From positions 36,055,160 through 36,119,159 of the forward strand of contig NC_134999.1 of NCBI RefSeq assembly GCF_051020985.1: a stretch of 64,000 nt of DNA, in the 5' to 3' direction. Positions within the stretch are counted from its first letter, which is position 1. Each line of letters begins with the position of its first letter. Below, piece by piece: positions 51,341 through 64,000 of the stretch. The DNA comes from Nomia melanderi. Lineage: Eukaryota > Arthropoda > Insecta > Hymenoptera > Halictidae. The notes under the pieces are model-generated. The model was not told the origin of the DNA. It was given only the letters and a program-made list of their open reading frames with translations, and made no database searches. The translations under genes and the position numbers were made by a program.

Positions 51341-54300
51341 AATATTAATCTGAGTATCGAAGAATTATTTAGCAAGCTCTATGATTGTCGCATTGAATTT
51401 TTCTGAAATCCACGCCCGTTACTGAAATCGTATAATTTCCCTCCCCTCCGCCGCGTCTCACAAAAACCACCCCTCGTGATTAATACCCGCAATTATCGCT
51501 TCAAAGCGGACAGCGTTCGACGTCATAATTTTGACCGCGGGTTCTTTTTTTTCATGCGGGGGACATCGAGAACTGCTGCGGGAAAGGGTTGCTAATTTCC
51601 TGGGGGGTGGACGGTAATAATTAGCAGCGTAAAATGCAATGGAAGAAACACCTCAGACAGCGGAGATAATGAAACTTAGAAGGGGGTGGAAGCAATTGGG
51701 GCCGGTGGTAGCACGTATGGCCGGCAAAACCTTTGCCTACTCGAGCCCTTTGTGCATACGGAAATAGGGTTGGCTGGTCCGGCTCCGTTGCTGTTTCTGT
51801 CGTTCGCCTTCGTCGGCACCGCTCCCTTGAAAATTCGAGCAACGTTCTCCTATCTCTCTCTCGCCGGCCGATATCATTACAATTAGATTCAGCGGATCGA
51901 TACGATAGACGCTTTATAGATTCGAACGCTGTGGCATTCAATTCCATTCTTATAACGTCGAACAATTAAGTTTCTTCTATCGCGCGTCGTTAGCATCGAT
52001 TTACCTTTCGAGCACGGTACGAGGAGGATAACTTTTGAAAAGACTGCTTGATTAGATCCTCGGAGACGTATAATTAACTGGCAACGAACGAGGGCGGCCC
52101 CATATAAATAAGTTACGCATTGTCTTCGCTCTGCAGCTCGCGCGACTGCTGTTTTGTCCAAGAATCCTCATCCCCCTTTCTCTCAATAAATCAAGGGAGG
52201 ATTTATTGCTAGCTCGGTGCTTCTTACAACTTTCGCGTGAGAGTATCCTCCCTTTTTTTGGATAAACTTTTGTGACTGTAAAAATGTAAGTCACATTCTT
52301 TCATGTACGTACTATTTTCTTCTCCGGGAGAAGTCTTTTTCTCCGCGAGAGTAATAAGGAAAGTTATTCTTTTTCCCTTTGTTCCTGGCGAGACAAGGTA
52401 CACTTATTAGCATGAATTTAATTAGAGGCACGTTCGGGGCAGGCGTGCCTCGACACATTGTATAAATACAATTATTGTTCATAAATATTCATCCGCATTT
52501 AATATCGGACCATCGCCGCGCAGAAGTTGCCGGAGAAGGCGACAGTCGAGTTTAGTCGAAGTTTTCAGAAAATCCCCGTCGACCCCCTCCCGGCCGCCGT
52601 AATAATCTGAAATTCCGCGCATAATGAAGTACACGCGGCAACTTAAACTAATGGAAACACAATAGCGCCGGTCGGTCGCCGGGAAATTGCTTCGATTATT
52701 AGCATTTCGCTTAACAAAACCTCGATCGCCATTCATGTGTCCCGGGGTCTTCACTTTTTTCATGTTGTTCGTCTATTTCCATCGAAGACATCTATTAGAG
52801 TCGATGTTATCGGGAGGATCGATGAATAATCCATACACCGAGATTAACTTTGACTACAAAGAATTAAAGTTTGATGCATCGATCATGTCTTTATACGTTC
52901 CCCTCGAAGATGACTGGTCCCTCGAATTATTCAGAGGATCAGTTCGAACGACACTGCTCGCGAGCTGATCCGGATAATTATGCAGTTATTCCGAACACTT
53001 TTTGACAAGGTAACAAGGGTAAATTTATCTTGTACATGTTACGGTCTGTACGTTCCGAGTTATGAAAAGATACACGTGAAATCCGTGGAAAAATACTGCC
53101 GCGGAGGAGAAGACCTCGAGAAAGAGGAAAGGAATATTCTACCCAGACAGGCTCACATCCTTCGCATTACCGGCCGATGAAGAATCCCCCGTTTCCAAAC
53201 AAAGAAAGTAGCACTTCCTGCGCGGTCTCTTCCTCTACCTTTCCCGTCGCCTGGCCGTTCTTTAACTCGCCAGTTGAAATATTTGCGCAAGGTTACTCCC
53301 AATTATAATTAACTTTAACAATATTCATTTCCCATACTGAGACGGAGTTGCTCGCCTGGGCAGCAGTCGAGCCGGCAGATTATATTAATTAATCTATTAA
53401 GATGTACATTTTTAGCAGCGTCGCTCTCCTTCCGTTTCGACCCCTGCCGCCTTTTTTATGCTTCCTTAAACCTGTTATGGAATCCCTTCACCACTTTATT
53501 AAAGGTTCGAGAAGTTGATACCGCGTTTCGCTACGTTCAATTGTAACAATGAATATTTATTGACAATTTCACGTGTCGCGAATTCCACTGCTTTCTATGG
53601 TACAAGTAGATTTATTTCTATCGCTTCTGCTCTATCGCGAAACAACTGAAAGATTTTGAAACTATTAGACAATGAAATTCTATAACTTTCCTGTGATCCA
53701 CGATGGAATTGGAAATTGCATAACAATTATGTTCAACGTCTTATAGTCGACTTTTCGAGATACTCGTCTACATGTTTATTATCTACATCCAGTGTGCATT
53801 ACTTTACAACTATACAGGCGAGGCTCGAACAGCGGATAACAATTTTCCAATTAATTAACACCTCGCGCATGTTCGAAGCACTCGGCCGACACGGGTACGG
53901 AAAGAGGAGCACGCGAATTGCTTGTTTCATCGATAAAAGCGTGACTAAAAAATGTCGCTGCGGCGACGCTGCGGCTTGTCTTGCAACGTGCCGCGCCGAA
54001 CGTACACCGGGGGGGCGCGGGAAATATTTAATTAAAGTAAAAATCGAAAGTCCCGCGGCCACATTTCCGAACATCGGACACCCCCGGTGACGTTCTTCGT
54101 TTTTTCTGCGAGTTTCCCCCTGTTTCCCTTTTTTCTTTTTTCTTTTATTTCGCGGCAGGCCCGTGTCACACACCGCCACGTTATTGGTAAACTCTTCCCG
54201 GCTATTTAATTAACATGCCCTGCCCCCCCGAGCGCCGCCGATCCACGCCCGGTAGCCGGAACATTCGAAAAACGCGAGCAACTCGAAGCACGAGTCGACT

Positions 54301-57300
54301 GATCGATCATTCCTTACTTATGCATTCGGATTTCCTGCCGTCCCATAATCCCGCCGTTCCCCCGGTTAACTTTTTCAAATAAATAGGATAGTATATCGGA
54401 TATCGGTCGCTAATTATTGAGAATCCTCTCTTCCCGGCTCGTCCTTAGTTCCGACCGATGCGGCAGACGTCATGGAACAACGGCGATCGATCCGCGTTCG
54501 TTTTAAATTTCAATTCGAATGAAAAATTAAAGCCGAAATTCTATTAAGTTCCATTCGGTGTTCCCATTCTTCAAGTTTCCGAGGATTTCTCTGTGTTATC
54601 GGTGCGTGAAGATTCCCAGTTGAGTTGTCGGATCGACAGTGTCGCGTATTTTTAATATGTAAAGGCGGTCCAACGGAAATCTACGAGAAACATGGCCGCG
54701 TCGTAACGATACCAGCTCGATGGCGTGAAATGCAAATTCCACTTCGCCTCCAGCTTTTTATTTCGCTATTACGAAAGTTGGAACCGAGTCTCCTCTGTTT
54801 TTTTACGGCCGAGCACAATATTTCTGAGTTCTTAACGCCTTCCATTGCAAAATGGCGGTCGCCGCTCGGGAGGATTTTACGATGAAAACATCCATTAAGC
54901 GTCCACCGCTTTAATGCCGCTTCGATCAGCGTTTTTCCAGTTCCAATGCGACGCACGCGGAAGATCCGTTTGTATCCCAGAATTTCATTATTTGTGCCTT
55001 CCTTCGTTCCGCAGTTTCATTATTATTATTTCGCCGGCTCGCGGAGCGTTAGGGTTTCACGGTGAGGCTTGCGGTAAGTTATGCGAAGTATTCGGAAAAT
55101 GGAGAACGTTGTCGCGCGAAGCGCATGGGGTCCCATATCAGCGGGAAAAGTCTCGGTAATCCGACAATTTGTATTTATTTGCCGGCCGAGTCTTTCTCCA
55201 TGGGAGTAACGATGAAAAACTCCACTCGTTACCGGGACTTCGACGCCTCTTTCCTTCGGGAAAAAATTCTGTGCTCGAAACTGTCGTGATGTACAGCGTG
55301 TTACAATCACCGATATCCTCGATTTCAAAAACAAAGAGCTCTTATAATAGTTTTTAAGCTTTCGAAATCTTTCGTAATGCCTACATCATCGAAAGTATTG
55401 CTTGGTCTGATTCTAGTAATTTATATTATTTGGTGGTAGGCGACAATTTTAATTATTGAACTGTTTGTGTTACATTTAAATCGTTTGAATTTTAGTAATT
55501 TCAAATTTTAGTGAATTTAGCAGTTTCTGTGTATTTCAATGTAACGTTAAATTATTAAGTTTTCTAGTGTTTCATTCATTCAAGCTTGCGATTCGCGCGT
55601 TAGGCTTTAAAGAATAGACGAGTGTAGGGATTCTATACTCTCGACGGCGTGATATCGATTAGCCGGGCACTTAGCGAGGCTACTTGGTAATACGGAATAT
55701 ATCGATGCAGATACGGTAGGATCTCCAGTGAAGTGTCAATTAATAACGCGGCGAGTGTCCGATCGCTATAACGTAGCCATCTTATTACGAGGCTGCCGGT
55801 GTCTCATCAATTTATTCGTAACGTTCCTCAGCCACTTCACTGGTTTCACCTACAGGGATGCTTAAAATACGGCGGACCGTATTTTTCATCCCTCGGCCTT
55901 TGCAACGGCATTTTTCCATTCGGAACATTTACAATTATAATGGGTTGACACTCCCACCAGTCATATTTCAATTACTCTCAAATTCGTATTCCTACTTGAA
56001 ATTAAATAAATTTAATTTTATTCTCGCCTGTCGCGATTATTAATATCTCAACGTGTAAAGAAATTAGGAACGTTCAATTCTGTCAGAATGAAAAACTGTC
56101 TGAAAGAAATTACGGATTAATTTTTACGTAACATTCATCCAATTTCATTATTGAAATAAATAGTAATTCCAAGTAATTGTAATCAAAATCAAGCTCTATT
56201 GTAATACAAAAGTCCTTCTTCCCTGTTGAATCATCTTATTTATAAAAATATAATCGAAAAGATTTAATAACATCAGTTACTTTACAAAGAACAATTAGTT
56301 GCAAAGAGATCAGAGACAGTCGAATAAGAATACCTTTCGTAGGTCTAGAATATCGTCTTGACTCGTCGGTGCAGCGTACCCGAGTCTGAGACCAAGTTAT
56401 TGTTGCCTTTCGACGTTGCCCGTTGTGTATTTTAGGTAATTGTATTTCGCCGCTTGTGGCGGAGCCACGCTGTCGAGCCCGGTGACGGTGTGATCCTTCC
56501 AATCTACCAGGCGACATTGTTAATTGCTTCAACAAACAGACAAACAGACATGGTTTCATTTCTAAAGCGAACAGTCGCGGAAGACGATAATCTTATCTCG
56601 TTTCCCATCTCTCGCTTCTGGCGAATTCTTTCCGCCGTTCTCGAAAACTTTGTCCTCCCGCGGAATCCTCCGTAAATGTTTAGACGAGCAAGAGTTAAAC
56701 AAAAGGGCAGGAGTTTCGGCGGGGCCGGCGTTCGCGCGGTAATTTGTTAACGGAAATAAACGAAAATCGTTATTAGAAGTACAGGTAGGATCAACAAGAA
56801 AATCCGTCGTACCCTCTAACGATAAAGCGTTGCGTAAACAAACGCGCCTCTTTCGTCTGTGCAACAGCTTTATCGCTACGCCTCTCCCTTGTACTCATTC
56901 TTACCATGTTAATGGAAGAATGTAGCCGGCCTGTGTCCTTCCACAAACATATTCCCGTTTGTTTAACTCAGGGCTGTGTGTTTTGGTACTCTACTCGGCC
57001 CGGGAATCGCCTGGAAAATATGTAAAGGAAATTTATATTTCATCAGAGAGATATTTACCGGGATATAATTTATTCTTGAAAGCTTGTCGAGACGATTACA
57101 GGCGAGATTGCTTTTTTATACGAGACCTGTGGCTTCGTATTATAAACAACAGCTATTAGCAAGCGTTACATCGAATAAATTGTTTCTTTGTGATCAGACG
57201 TTTCTTGTTATTCGTATCTATACATTATCTAATATCGATTGAAGTGTATATTATCATATTTTCATATTTTTAGGTTCAACTGCGTACATCACTGAATTGC

Positions 57301-57383
57301 AGAAGTTGCAGCTACTTTCACGGACATTTCGGGAGAGAGTGAAGTAAGCCTGGAATATTATTTCTGCGGTAAGAATTTATAGA
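51341..57383. other. Non-coding stretch with two weak ORFs
   Basis: No recognised exon. A 93-codon frame at 52687-52968 (plus) ends with an acidic, aromatic stretch (NNPYTEINFDYKELKFDA) but has no known domain. The frame at 53716-54090 (plus) is Cys/Arg-rich near its end, also without a domain. Both may be chance. Confidence 0.4.
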
Positions 57384-57598
57384 TTAACACTAGAACTACG
57401 TAACAGTCAAATCGTTTCGATTTGTTTGTTTCTCAGTTATTAATACCTTAAAAGCACTGAATATTTGAAATGATTCTGGAAATATTTTCACTTGTGTACT
57501 ATGATGAATATCCAAAGAAATTGAAAATAATCTATTGTCACAATTTTTATAGAGATTACAAATGAATCGTATTAAATGCTCGGTAGTTCTAGTGTTAA
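57384..57598 (+). mobile_element. TTAA-flanked MITE, family 2, copy H
   Basis: 215 bp; ends TTAACACTAGAACTAC and GTAGTTCTAGTGTTAA are a perfect 16-bp inverted repeat. Homologous to copy G in the opposite orientation. Non-coding. Confidence 0.85.
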
Positions 57599-59612
57599 AA
57601 ATAATCGAAAGTCCAAATCTAATCTTTTGAAGCCTATGAAATCTAAATAACCGGAATTGCGAGCCATTATGCGCCGAATGATATATCTTATTTAGCTAGC
57701 CTTACGAATCCTATTTCCATCGCTGCCCCCATACTTGGTCGACGGACCAAGTCTGTACTAACCACCCATCTTTTCCGTACATGCGGGCATCCTATTATGC
57801 AATTAGAGAACGGGTGCTAGAGAATTCTAAGGGAACCAAGGCCCAAGGTATATCGCTATCGAACATGACAGGACACGGTCGTCCGACACACCCTTTCTTC
57901 GTTCGAACTCGTACGGGTCTGAACTATCCCGATGTACCGCTTGCTTATCTCAAAAACATCCTCCGTGTTTGTTCGCCCCATATATCCTCCGCAGTGAAAA
58001 TATTTAACAGGGCGACGCCATTCTGCTCTCCGCTGTATAATTGCCGCTGGCCGTGCTAATGGACTCGGGAAGTATGAAAATAATAAAATATTTTTCAACC
58101 GCAAGGAGTAGCTTTCCGACACGTTTATCTCACGGATGGTTTCAATTCTTTTTCTCTGTTTTACAAGACATTACGCTTGTATCAGCACAATTTAACGTTG
58201 CGTATCTCTCTCTCTGGTTAATAGTGCTTGGTAGCATTCCTCGTCTATGAGGGTAGCTTGAATAACCACTGATGGTTTAATCAGTCGCTTGGCTTCTGAC
58301 ATCACGCGTGCGGGTGTAGTCGGGGACAAACTTCCGTCGTGATGTTTGTCGAGAACAAAGAACCTATTCTTATCTGCTCCGGGGACTCTGTGTCGTGCAA
58401 GTGTTTCGTAAAATCATCGAACGGACTGGCGGTCCCACCGTTCGAAAGTCGTTCGAACGCGAGAAGAATGTCGGAGGCGGTGTATGAATCACTTGGGATT
58501 CTGAGAGGTTGAATCAGTTGACCTAGTATCTGGGGAGGAGGTGGTTTCCACCCCTTTACCTTACGTTAATTTAATAGAAGGGACGCGTGCTACCCTAAAC
58601 CACCCCTTTCCTTACCCTTTCCCACTGGCTGATACGCTAACTTACAAGGGGCGGTTATCAGACGTCCCTCCTGCCTCCACCTCTCTGGCAACCCTTCAAG
58701 ATTCCAAGTTATCTACCGTCCGAGGATCTATGCTAATATCGTCAGATTAGTCTGGGAAGTGCTCACAGATTGTAGCATTATTGAAATTTCAATATCGATT
58801 AATTTCCTTGTCCGAAATACTGCTCGGTGGAACCGAAAAAATCAGTATCATACTCTAAAAGAAGAATTACAAGATACAATAGAGGATTGTGTTCTAATTA
58901 GTGATCTGTATCTACGAAATTTAAGGTAACCTGCGTGACTCCTGTAATAAGCGTTGCTAGGCTAGCATTTTAAAGTATCGAGTACCTAAATATTCCTACA
59001 GCTTCATATTTTCATTCATCCGACCCGAACATTCATTAAAAATTATAATTAATATTTCCAAAGTCAAACATTGGTCGATCGTAACAGTTTCCCCGGAGAG
59101 CAAGGCGTTTTTCCTTCGATGTACACGTTCACGGCCGTTCGATGCAGCTATTCCGTCATTACGTATATAAGGAAGTTTTTAAAAAGTATAGTTAATTTCT
59201 GACCAAGGACTTTGGCGGAACGGCGCCTCGCCATCGTCCGCAAAAGGGTCCGCGAAGGGAAGTAAGGACAGCAGTAAACGTAATTTGAATTTCATGGCAG
59301 TTTAACGATCTTAATTAGAAAGCCCTTGCTCATTCCAGCTCGAGGCCGTCCAGACCTGAAACCTGGAACCTCGAATCTCGAACCTCCCTCTCGACTTAAC
59401 CGGGCTTACTCAAGGAGAGACGCGTTAAGCCAAGAGGGATCTTACCTCGCTGTTTATTCTCGTATTAACACCGAGTCTAAACTAGCCGAAGACAAATCGT
59501 GTACACCGTGCAGGGAAGACGTTCGGTTCTCTGCTGGACCAAGATAATCTCCTCGTTCGTTCCCTTTCGTGTAAAAAACACTCCTGTCCCTTAGCTCCGG
59601 TAAAAAAACATC
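57599..59612. other. Non-coding stretch
   Basis: No exon, RNA gene or repeat family recognised. Confidence 0.5.
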
Positions 59613-59817
59613 TTAACCCTTTGCCCTATTTCTTACACAACTGTGCTCGATAAAGCTACTTTCCTCGTTAATCATTTCATATAAAAAGAATAGAATTAAA
59701 TACATACTCTACATCTACGTTTATTCTAGAGGTTAACGATTGATTGACAAGTAACATTCAATATACATTTATCAAACTATTCAAAACCTTCATTGAGAGT
59801 GACATCAAAGGTGTTAA
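59613..59817 (+). mobile_element. TTAA-type MITE, family 3, copy F
   Basis: 205 bp from TTAACCCTTTGCCCTATTTC to ACATCAAAGGTGTTAA. The left half resembles the inverted copy E at 13135-13310. Ends only roughly inverted, so a worn copy. Confidence 0.55.
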
Positions 59818-62800
59818 AGAAGATTCGTTCATCCGACAGAGATAATTGTTCATCTGGTAAACGATTCAAAGGACTACCGAAAAACACTATAGTCCATTCA
59901 TCCCCTGGCATTTCCAATGTTTTCGGTACGCCGACTACGAGAGAGCTTTAGTCACTTATGCAGAAAATAGCCTCGCCCTTTTCTGCGTTGCATGATCGCG
60001 CCCGATGAGTATCAAACACGATGACGCGTCGCATTTTTACACTCCATCTTCCCAGCAGCGTGTTTTTCCTATTTTCGAGTATTATCAAAAAGGAAAGGAG
60101 GATAGTCGGCAGGTCGCACTGCCTTTCGCCGCTCGATAATAGTTTCCCCTCGTATTTAATTTCCGACGGTCCGACGAAATATATCGTTTTAATATAGCGG
60201 CGGCGTTTGCATCGCGAGCAAATCCTTCGGAATATCCAGTGGCCGTCCGTGTCCGTGGGGGGTTGAATTTCGCACGAGAGTGGACGCCGCCACTTGGCCG
60301 CGTGCGGGGGTGGACGCCGGCCAAGCCAAGGCAGAAACAGCGCAGGGGTGGCCGAGGGTGGTCCCTAAAAGAAACATAAATAAGACAAATAGGGGCGATC
60401 GACAATAGAAAATATCGAATGTACAGAATGCTCCATAAATCGGAGGGTGGTCGTGAACGCCGTGGAGCGGGGGCGGCGGAGGGGCTGGTTACCGTTCGCT
60501 ATAAGGCGAGCGATCTTTTTATGTTCCAACGCGCTCCCTTTTGCTCCCTCAGAAATATATCTATGGCCAATATCCGCAACCATTTCCCGAGCACGTTTCC
60601 ACTGCGGATTCGATATACTCGCGATAGCTAGTGGAAACCGCCCCGTTTCCTTCGCCGACGGTTTCCACCTTTGTTTTCGGAGGTGCGAGCTCTTTGAGGT
60701 TAATTTATGCTCGAGATATATCGGCTGAACGCTCCGGGAAAATAATAGATCAGAGTAAATAGAGATGTTACTCGAACTTCAGGATTATCGAACGATTCGT
60801 GAAACATTCCTTGATTTCTTGGTTATACTTGAGATTTTAGAAATCGAATCTACTAGACGCTAGTCTTCGCTGGTTAGATGTGACCGCGTGAGTTTTACAT
60901 ATCACGTGTCATCAAAATAAGAAACTCTATTCTACATCACAATTCTCTTCCGCAATGAACGAATGTTCCAAGACGCTGCATAATCAGATGAACAAACAGC
61001 GAGACACCCCAGCGCGCTTCCTCAATAAAAATTAACGTCCCCGGCGAACAGTGTTCGAGGCGAAAATTCGCGCACGCGTCCCCCTCGGTATCCCCCGGTG
61101 TTCGAAAAGTTATCGGCCGGGGCAAAGTCGAGAGAAGCTTTACATCGTGCTCGTTATCCAAGGAGGGAGGTTGTAAGACGTAGGTGGTACATACACTCGG
61201 GGTTGTAGGAGAGCGTAGCGCGTGTTACGAACGACGAGGAGGGTTTGCAAACATCGCCTAACGTTTGCGTATCAGTGTCGCGGATACACGTACAGCCGCG
61301 TGCTCGGCGAGCGCGTTAAGAACGACGGAAAAGGGTTCGAATGAGAGAGAGCTGGCGGAACGAACGTGCGCGGGGGTGCGAGAGGGATAGGTGAGACGGC
61401 AGAAAATCATGGCGGGGATGAATTCCCAGGTTTACGTTTACAACCTTAACTACAAATTCGACAGAGTTACCGAGGCATGAGCGGCGGGGGGCGGATTGTA
61501 TCTCGCAAGGGTGGTTCGAGCCGCGTGTAAAAGCCACCCCCCCCCCCCCACTTTCGCCGTTCTCTTCGAGTTGTTAAGAAGTCCCCGCGGGCTAATTTCG
61601 CCTCTATCTCCGTGATTCTGTCTTTTCCCGTGTCTCGGGTTCGATCGCTCGATCCCACTTATCGTTCCGGCGCGTTCGTCAGGTGATTCGGCGACTCGCG
61701 TCGGTGTCCTTTTAATTAGCGTGAAATTTATTCGGCCTCTTTGTTGTCCCCGGGATACGTATACGCTCTCCCGCCGAGAAAGAAGGCAAATAAAAACGAG
61801 GATAATAATAAACCGAACGATAAAAATAGCCGAGCAGAAATATAAATTGCAATGATTCATACGGACGACGGTTATTTATCGCGCGGCAAAAGTGTACGCA
61901 TTGTGCTTTGAGCCGCGCGCGTTCGCTTCCATGAATTACACGCGGGGGTCGTACGCGATCATTAGAATAGCCGCGGCCTTTTTTTTCCCGCGCCCGGCAA
62001 CTGGGAGATACATAATTTTCAATAAACTGTGCCGCGCCCATAAATCCGCGGGCCGCTAGACTGGATCAAACAATTTCGTCGGCGGGGCTCGTCGGACGTG
62101 TCGACGGCGATAAATACATTATCGGGCCTCCGGTATTAATTAATTAATCCGTTCTTAGCGCGATATCTTTCTTTCGTAACGAGATAAAAGAATAAACGAG
62201 CGAGACCCGAGAAACTCTCCACCCCTGGCTCGTCCTCGTTCACCCTCTTTGGCGCGCGCGGACCGCCGAAAAAAAGAAAAAGAGAAGAGAGACCAGAGGA
62301 AAGTAGACGAGAGGAGAGGCAACCCGCCCAGTTTTGCGGCACGCTCGTCCGCCGACGCAATACGACAAAGCATCGAAATTATTTATAACGGTCGTTCGTT
62401 AAAGGGAAAAACTCTGGAGACCGTGGCCCCGGTTGTTTCTCTCGGTGTGCGTGAATGAAGTCGGGGATCGAGGGGTGGCGGATTCGTTAAGAGGGACGAG
62501 AACTCGCGACTCGCCCCCCGCCCCCTCCTCCCGTTTGGCAGAGGTTCTTATCGGCTGCAATTGCATCGCCGCGGTGCATCGGTGTTTCGAGTGGACCTAC
62601 CCGCTCCGTGATACCGCACGCCGCGGGGGTAATATTGCCACAGTGTTATTTATTATCCTGGCTATTTAACGGCAGTTGCCAGAACGCCACTGCAGAACGA
62701 GGCGTCTCTTCTGTCTGCTTGTTAAGCGGTCGCTAATGCTTTGCAGGTTTTCTTTAACGAAATAGAGGAAATGTTTTTGTTAGATTGTTGGACCTTTGTG

Positions 62801-62889
62801 AAAAAGGCTTGGATAAATTGGGGGATTAGGAATTGGAAAATTGAATATTGGAAAGTGGGAGATTAGAAATTACAATAGAGTACTAGAAT
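59818..62889. other. CpG-rich non-coding stretch
   Basis: No recognised exon apart from the 23-codon small frame at 61409-61480 discussed in the findings. A poly-C run lies near 61540. Arginine-rich frames near 62.2-62.4 kb look compositional. Confidence 0.5.
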
Positions 62890-63305
62890 GTTGGAAAGTA
62901 GATTAGAAATTGGATATCCCGAGATTATAATATTAGAAATTGGAATATTTGAAATTACAATGTTAGCAGTTGTAATATTGAAAAGTAGAAGATTAAAAAT
63001 TGGATATCCTGAGATTATAATATTAGAAATTGGAATATTTGTAATTACAATGTTAGCAGTTATAATATTGAAAAGTAGAAGATTAGAAGTTGGATGTCCC
63101 GAGATTATAATATTAGAAATTACAATGTTAGCAGTTATAATATCGAAAAGTAGAAGATTATAAATTGAATATCCCTAGATTATAATATTAGAAATTACAA
63201 TGTTAGCAGTTATAATATTGAAAAGTAGAAGATTAGAAATTGGATATCCCGAGATTGTAATATTAGAAATTACAATGTTAGCAATTATAATATTGGAAAT
63301 TCGAT
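62890..63305 (+). repeat. AT-rich minisatellite, 90-bp units becoming 75-bp units, about 5 copies
   Basis: Two units of 90 bp are followed by three of about 75 bp; the short form lacks a 15-bp block (ggaatatttgaaatt-type). Each contains attagaaattacaatgttag and ttgaaaagtagaagatta. An irregular prelude of ATTAGAAATTGGAA-like pieces starts near 62815. Unit lengths are multiples of 3, so a frame stays open through the array (LEIGYPEIIILEIGIF repeats). I treat that as a by-product. Confidence 0.9.
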
Positions 63306-64000
63306 TGGTAGGAATTGAAGTTTCGAGCGTTTAGAGGAGTATTCGCCAACGTTTCACGCGTAGATTTTAAAGTTTCAACGGCAACATTGAGCACCGTGTA
63401 AATTAAGCAATAGGATAATAATAAAATGAGAGGCATAGACAACGTGCAAAAGAATTGAGACGGCTAGTTATTATTATTACGCCGAATCGACTGGATTTCC
63501 AACATCGGCCGAGTACATAAAGGCGCGCGGAGGCTGCGTAAATTTCAGCGGCGTGTTATATTGGCCGGTTCGTATCGTGTGCATGCATTTATTATCCCCG
63601 GCTCACGCCTCCTCGGGAAAGTTTACTAGAAAATATGCTGCGGGGTTGCTTTGTCCGCTTATATCCACCAGTCATTTGATTTATTCGAGATAACGAGAGC
63701 CCGGTATCGCGGGTGTTTATGCTGCTACCGGCTACTACCCCTTTTCCCCCATTTCTCTCTCTCTCTCTCTCTCGACGAGGATCCTGGAAACGCGGGAAAA
63801 ATATTAGGAGGGTTCATCGTAGGATTATCAATTCCGCGATGCCATGAAATAATTAAAACCTTTTTACATTCATACATGAGCCATCGAGTGTTTATCCAGG
63901 GGTAGTTTCCCGTTAATAATGAACGCAACTGTTCAGGGGCACTCGAGTCAATGGGAAGTATCCGGATGGTTAACGTGTCTCTTTTTTAAGGAAATTTAAT
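63306..64000. other. Non-coding stretch to window end
   Basis: No exon recognised; contains a (TC)n run at 63754-63773. Confidence 0.5.
63754..63773 (+). repeat. (TC)n microsatellite
   Basis: Ten pure TC units. Confidence 0.9.

Noticed and set aside
52687..52968. 93-codon plus-strand frame with an acidic, aromatic C-terminal half
   Set aside because: No known domain, no clear splice context and a hydrophobic N-terminus from pyrimidine-rich DNA; kept only as a remark in the non-coding entry.
62888..63163. 91-codon repetitive frame
   Set aside because: Translation of a minisatellite whose unit length happens to be a multiple of three.
62890..63305. Possible CRISPR-like array
   Set aside because: Units are contiguous diverged copies with no unique spacers, in a eukaryotic context; it is a minisatellite.
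1..64000. tRNA, rRNA or well-known insect microRNA genes
   Set aside because: Scanning by eye for B-box words (GGTTCRANTCC) and for several familiar mature microRNA sequences gave no convincing hit; a covariance-model search was not possible.

Overview
The window reads as nuclear DNA of an insect, most likely a hymenopteran (bee or wasp). The supported genes are split by short GT-AG introns. The flanking DNA is CpG-rich, with long (CT)n/(GA)n and purine tracts and many short TTAA-flanked inverted-repeat elements. There is no operon, Shine-Dalgarno or phage-like organisation. The species-level guess is inference; I could not run a search.

Layout. About 1-24.5 kb is GC- and CpG-rich and almost empty of recognisable genes. 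Its only coding candidate is a start-codon exon on the minus strand at 6026-6158 (a charged N-terminus followed by one hydrophobic segment). That exon sits beside a degenerate tandem array (5612-5965). A 0.25-kb inverted-repeat element lies at 9786-10032. About 24.5-35.3 kb is a clearly more AT-rich block and holds the two firm genes. One is a compact two-exon gene for a 74-residue COMM-domain protein on the plus strand (26215-26690). The other, convergent with it, is a three-coding-exon gene for DSTYK (dual serine/threonine and tyrosine protein kinase, also called dusty or RIPK5) on the minus strand (27907-31227). I join its exons into a 977-residue protein. Its first coding exon (31104-31227, 41 codons) is short enough to be missed by simple ORF calling; it matches the family's N-terminus and keeps frame through both introns.

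About 35.4-64 kb is again CpG-rich and mostly non-coding. At its left edge a TATA box (35585), a good splice acceptor (35793), a start codon (35901) and a strong donor (35938) suggest the 5' end of an unidentified plus-strand gene. No downstream exon could be recognised, so the rest may be intron or intergenic.

Mobile DNA. At least ten short non-coding elements end in TTAA plus inverted termini, a signature of the piggyBac superfamily. They fall into several families. One is nested inside another (34847-35087 within 34778-35262), which gives an order of insertion. No transposase was seen. A 75/90-bp minisatellite lies at 62890-63305.

The two firm genes have no evident joint pathway: COMM proteins act in the Commander endosomal recycling complex, and DSTYK is a cytoplasmic kinase. 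Their tail-to-tail arrangement with about 1.2 kb between stop codons looks like ordinary compact packing in the AT-rich block.
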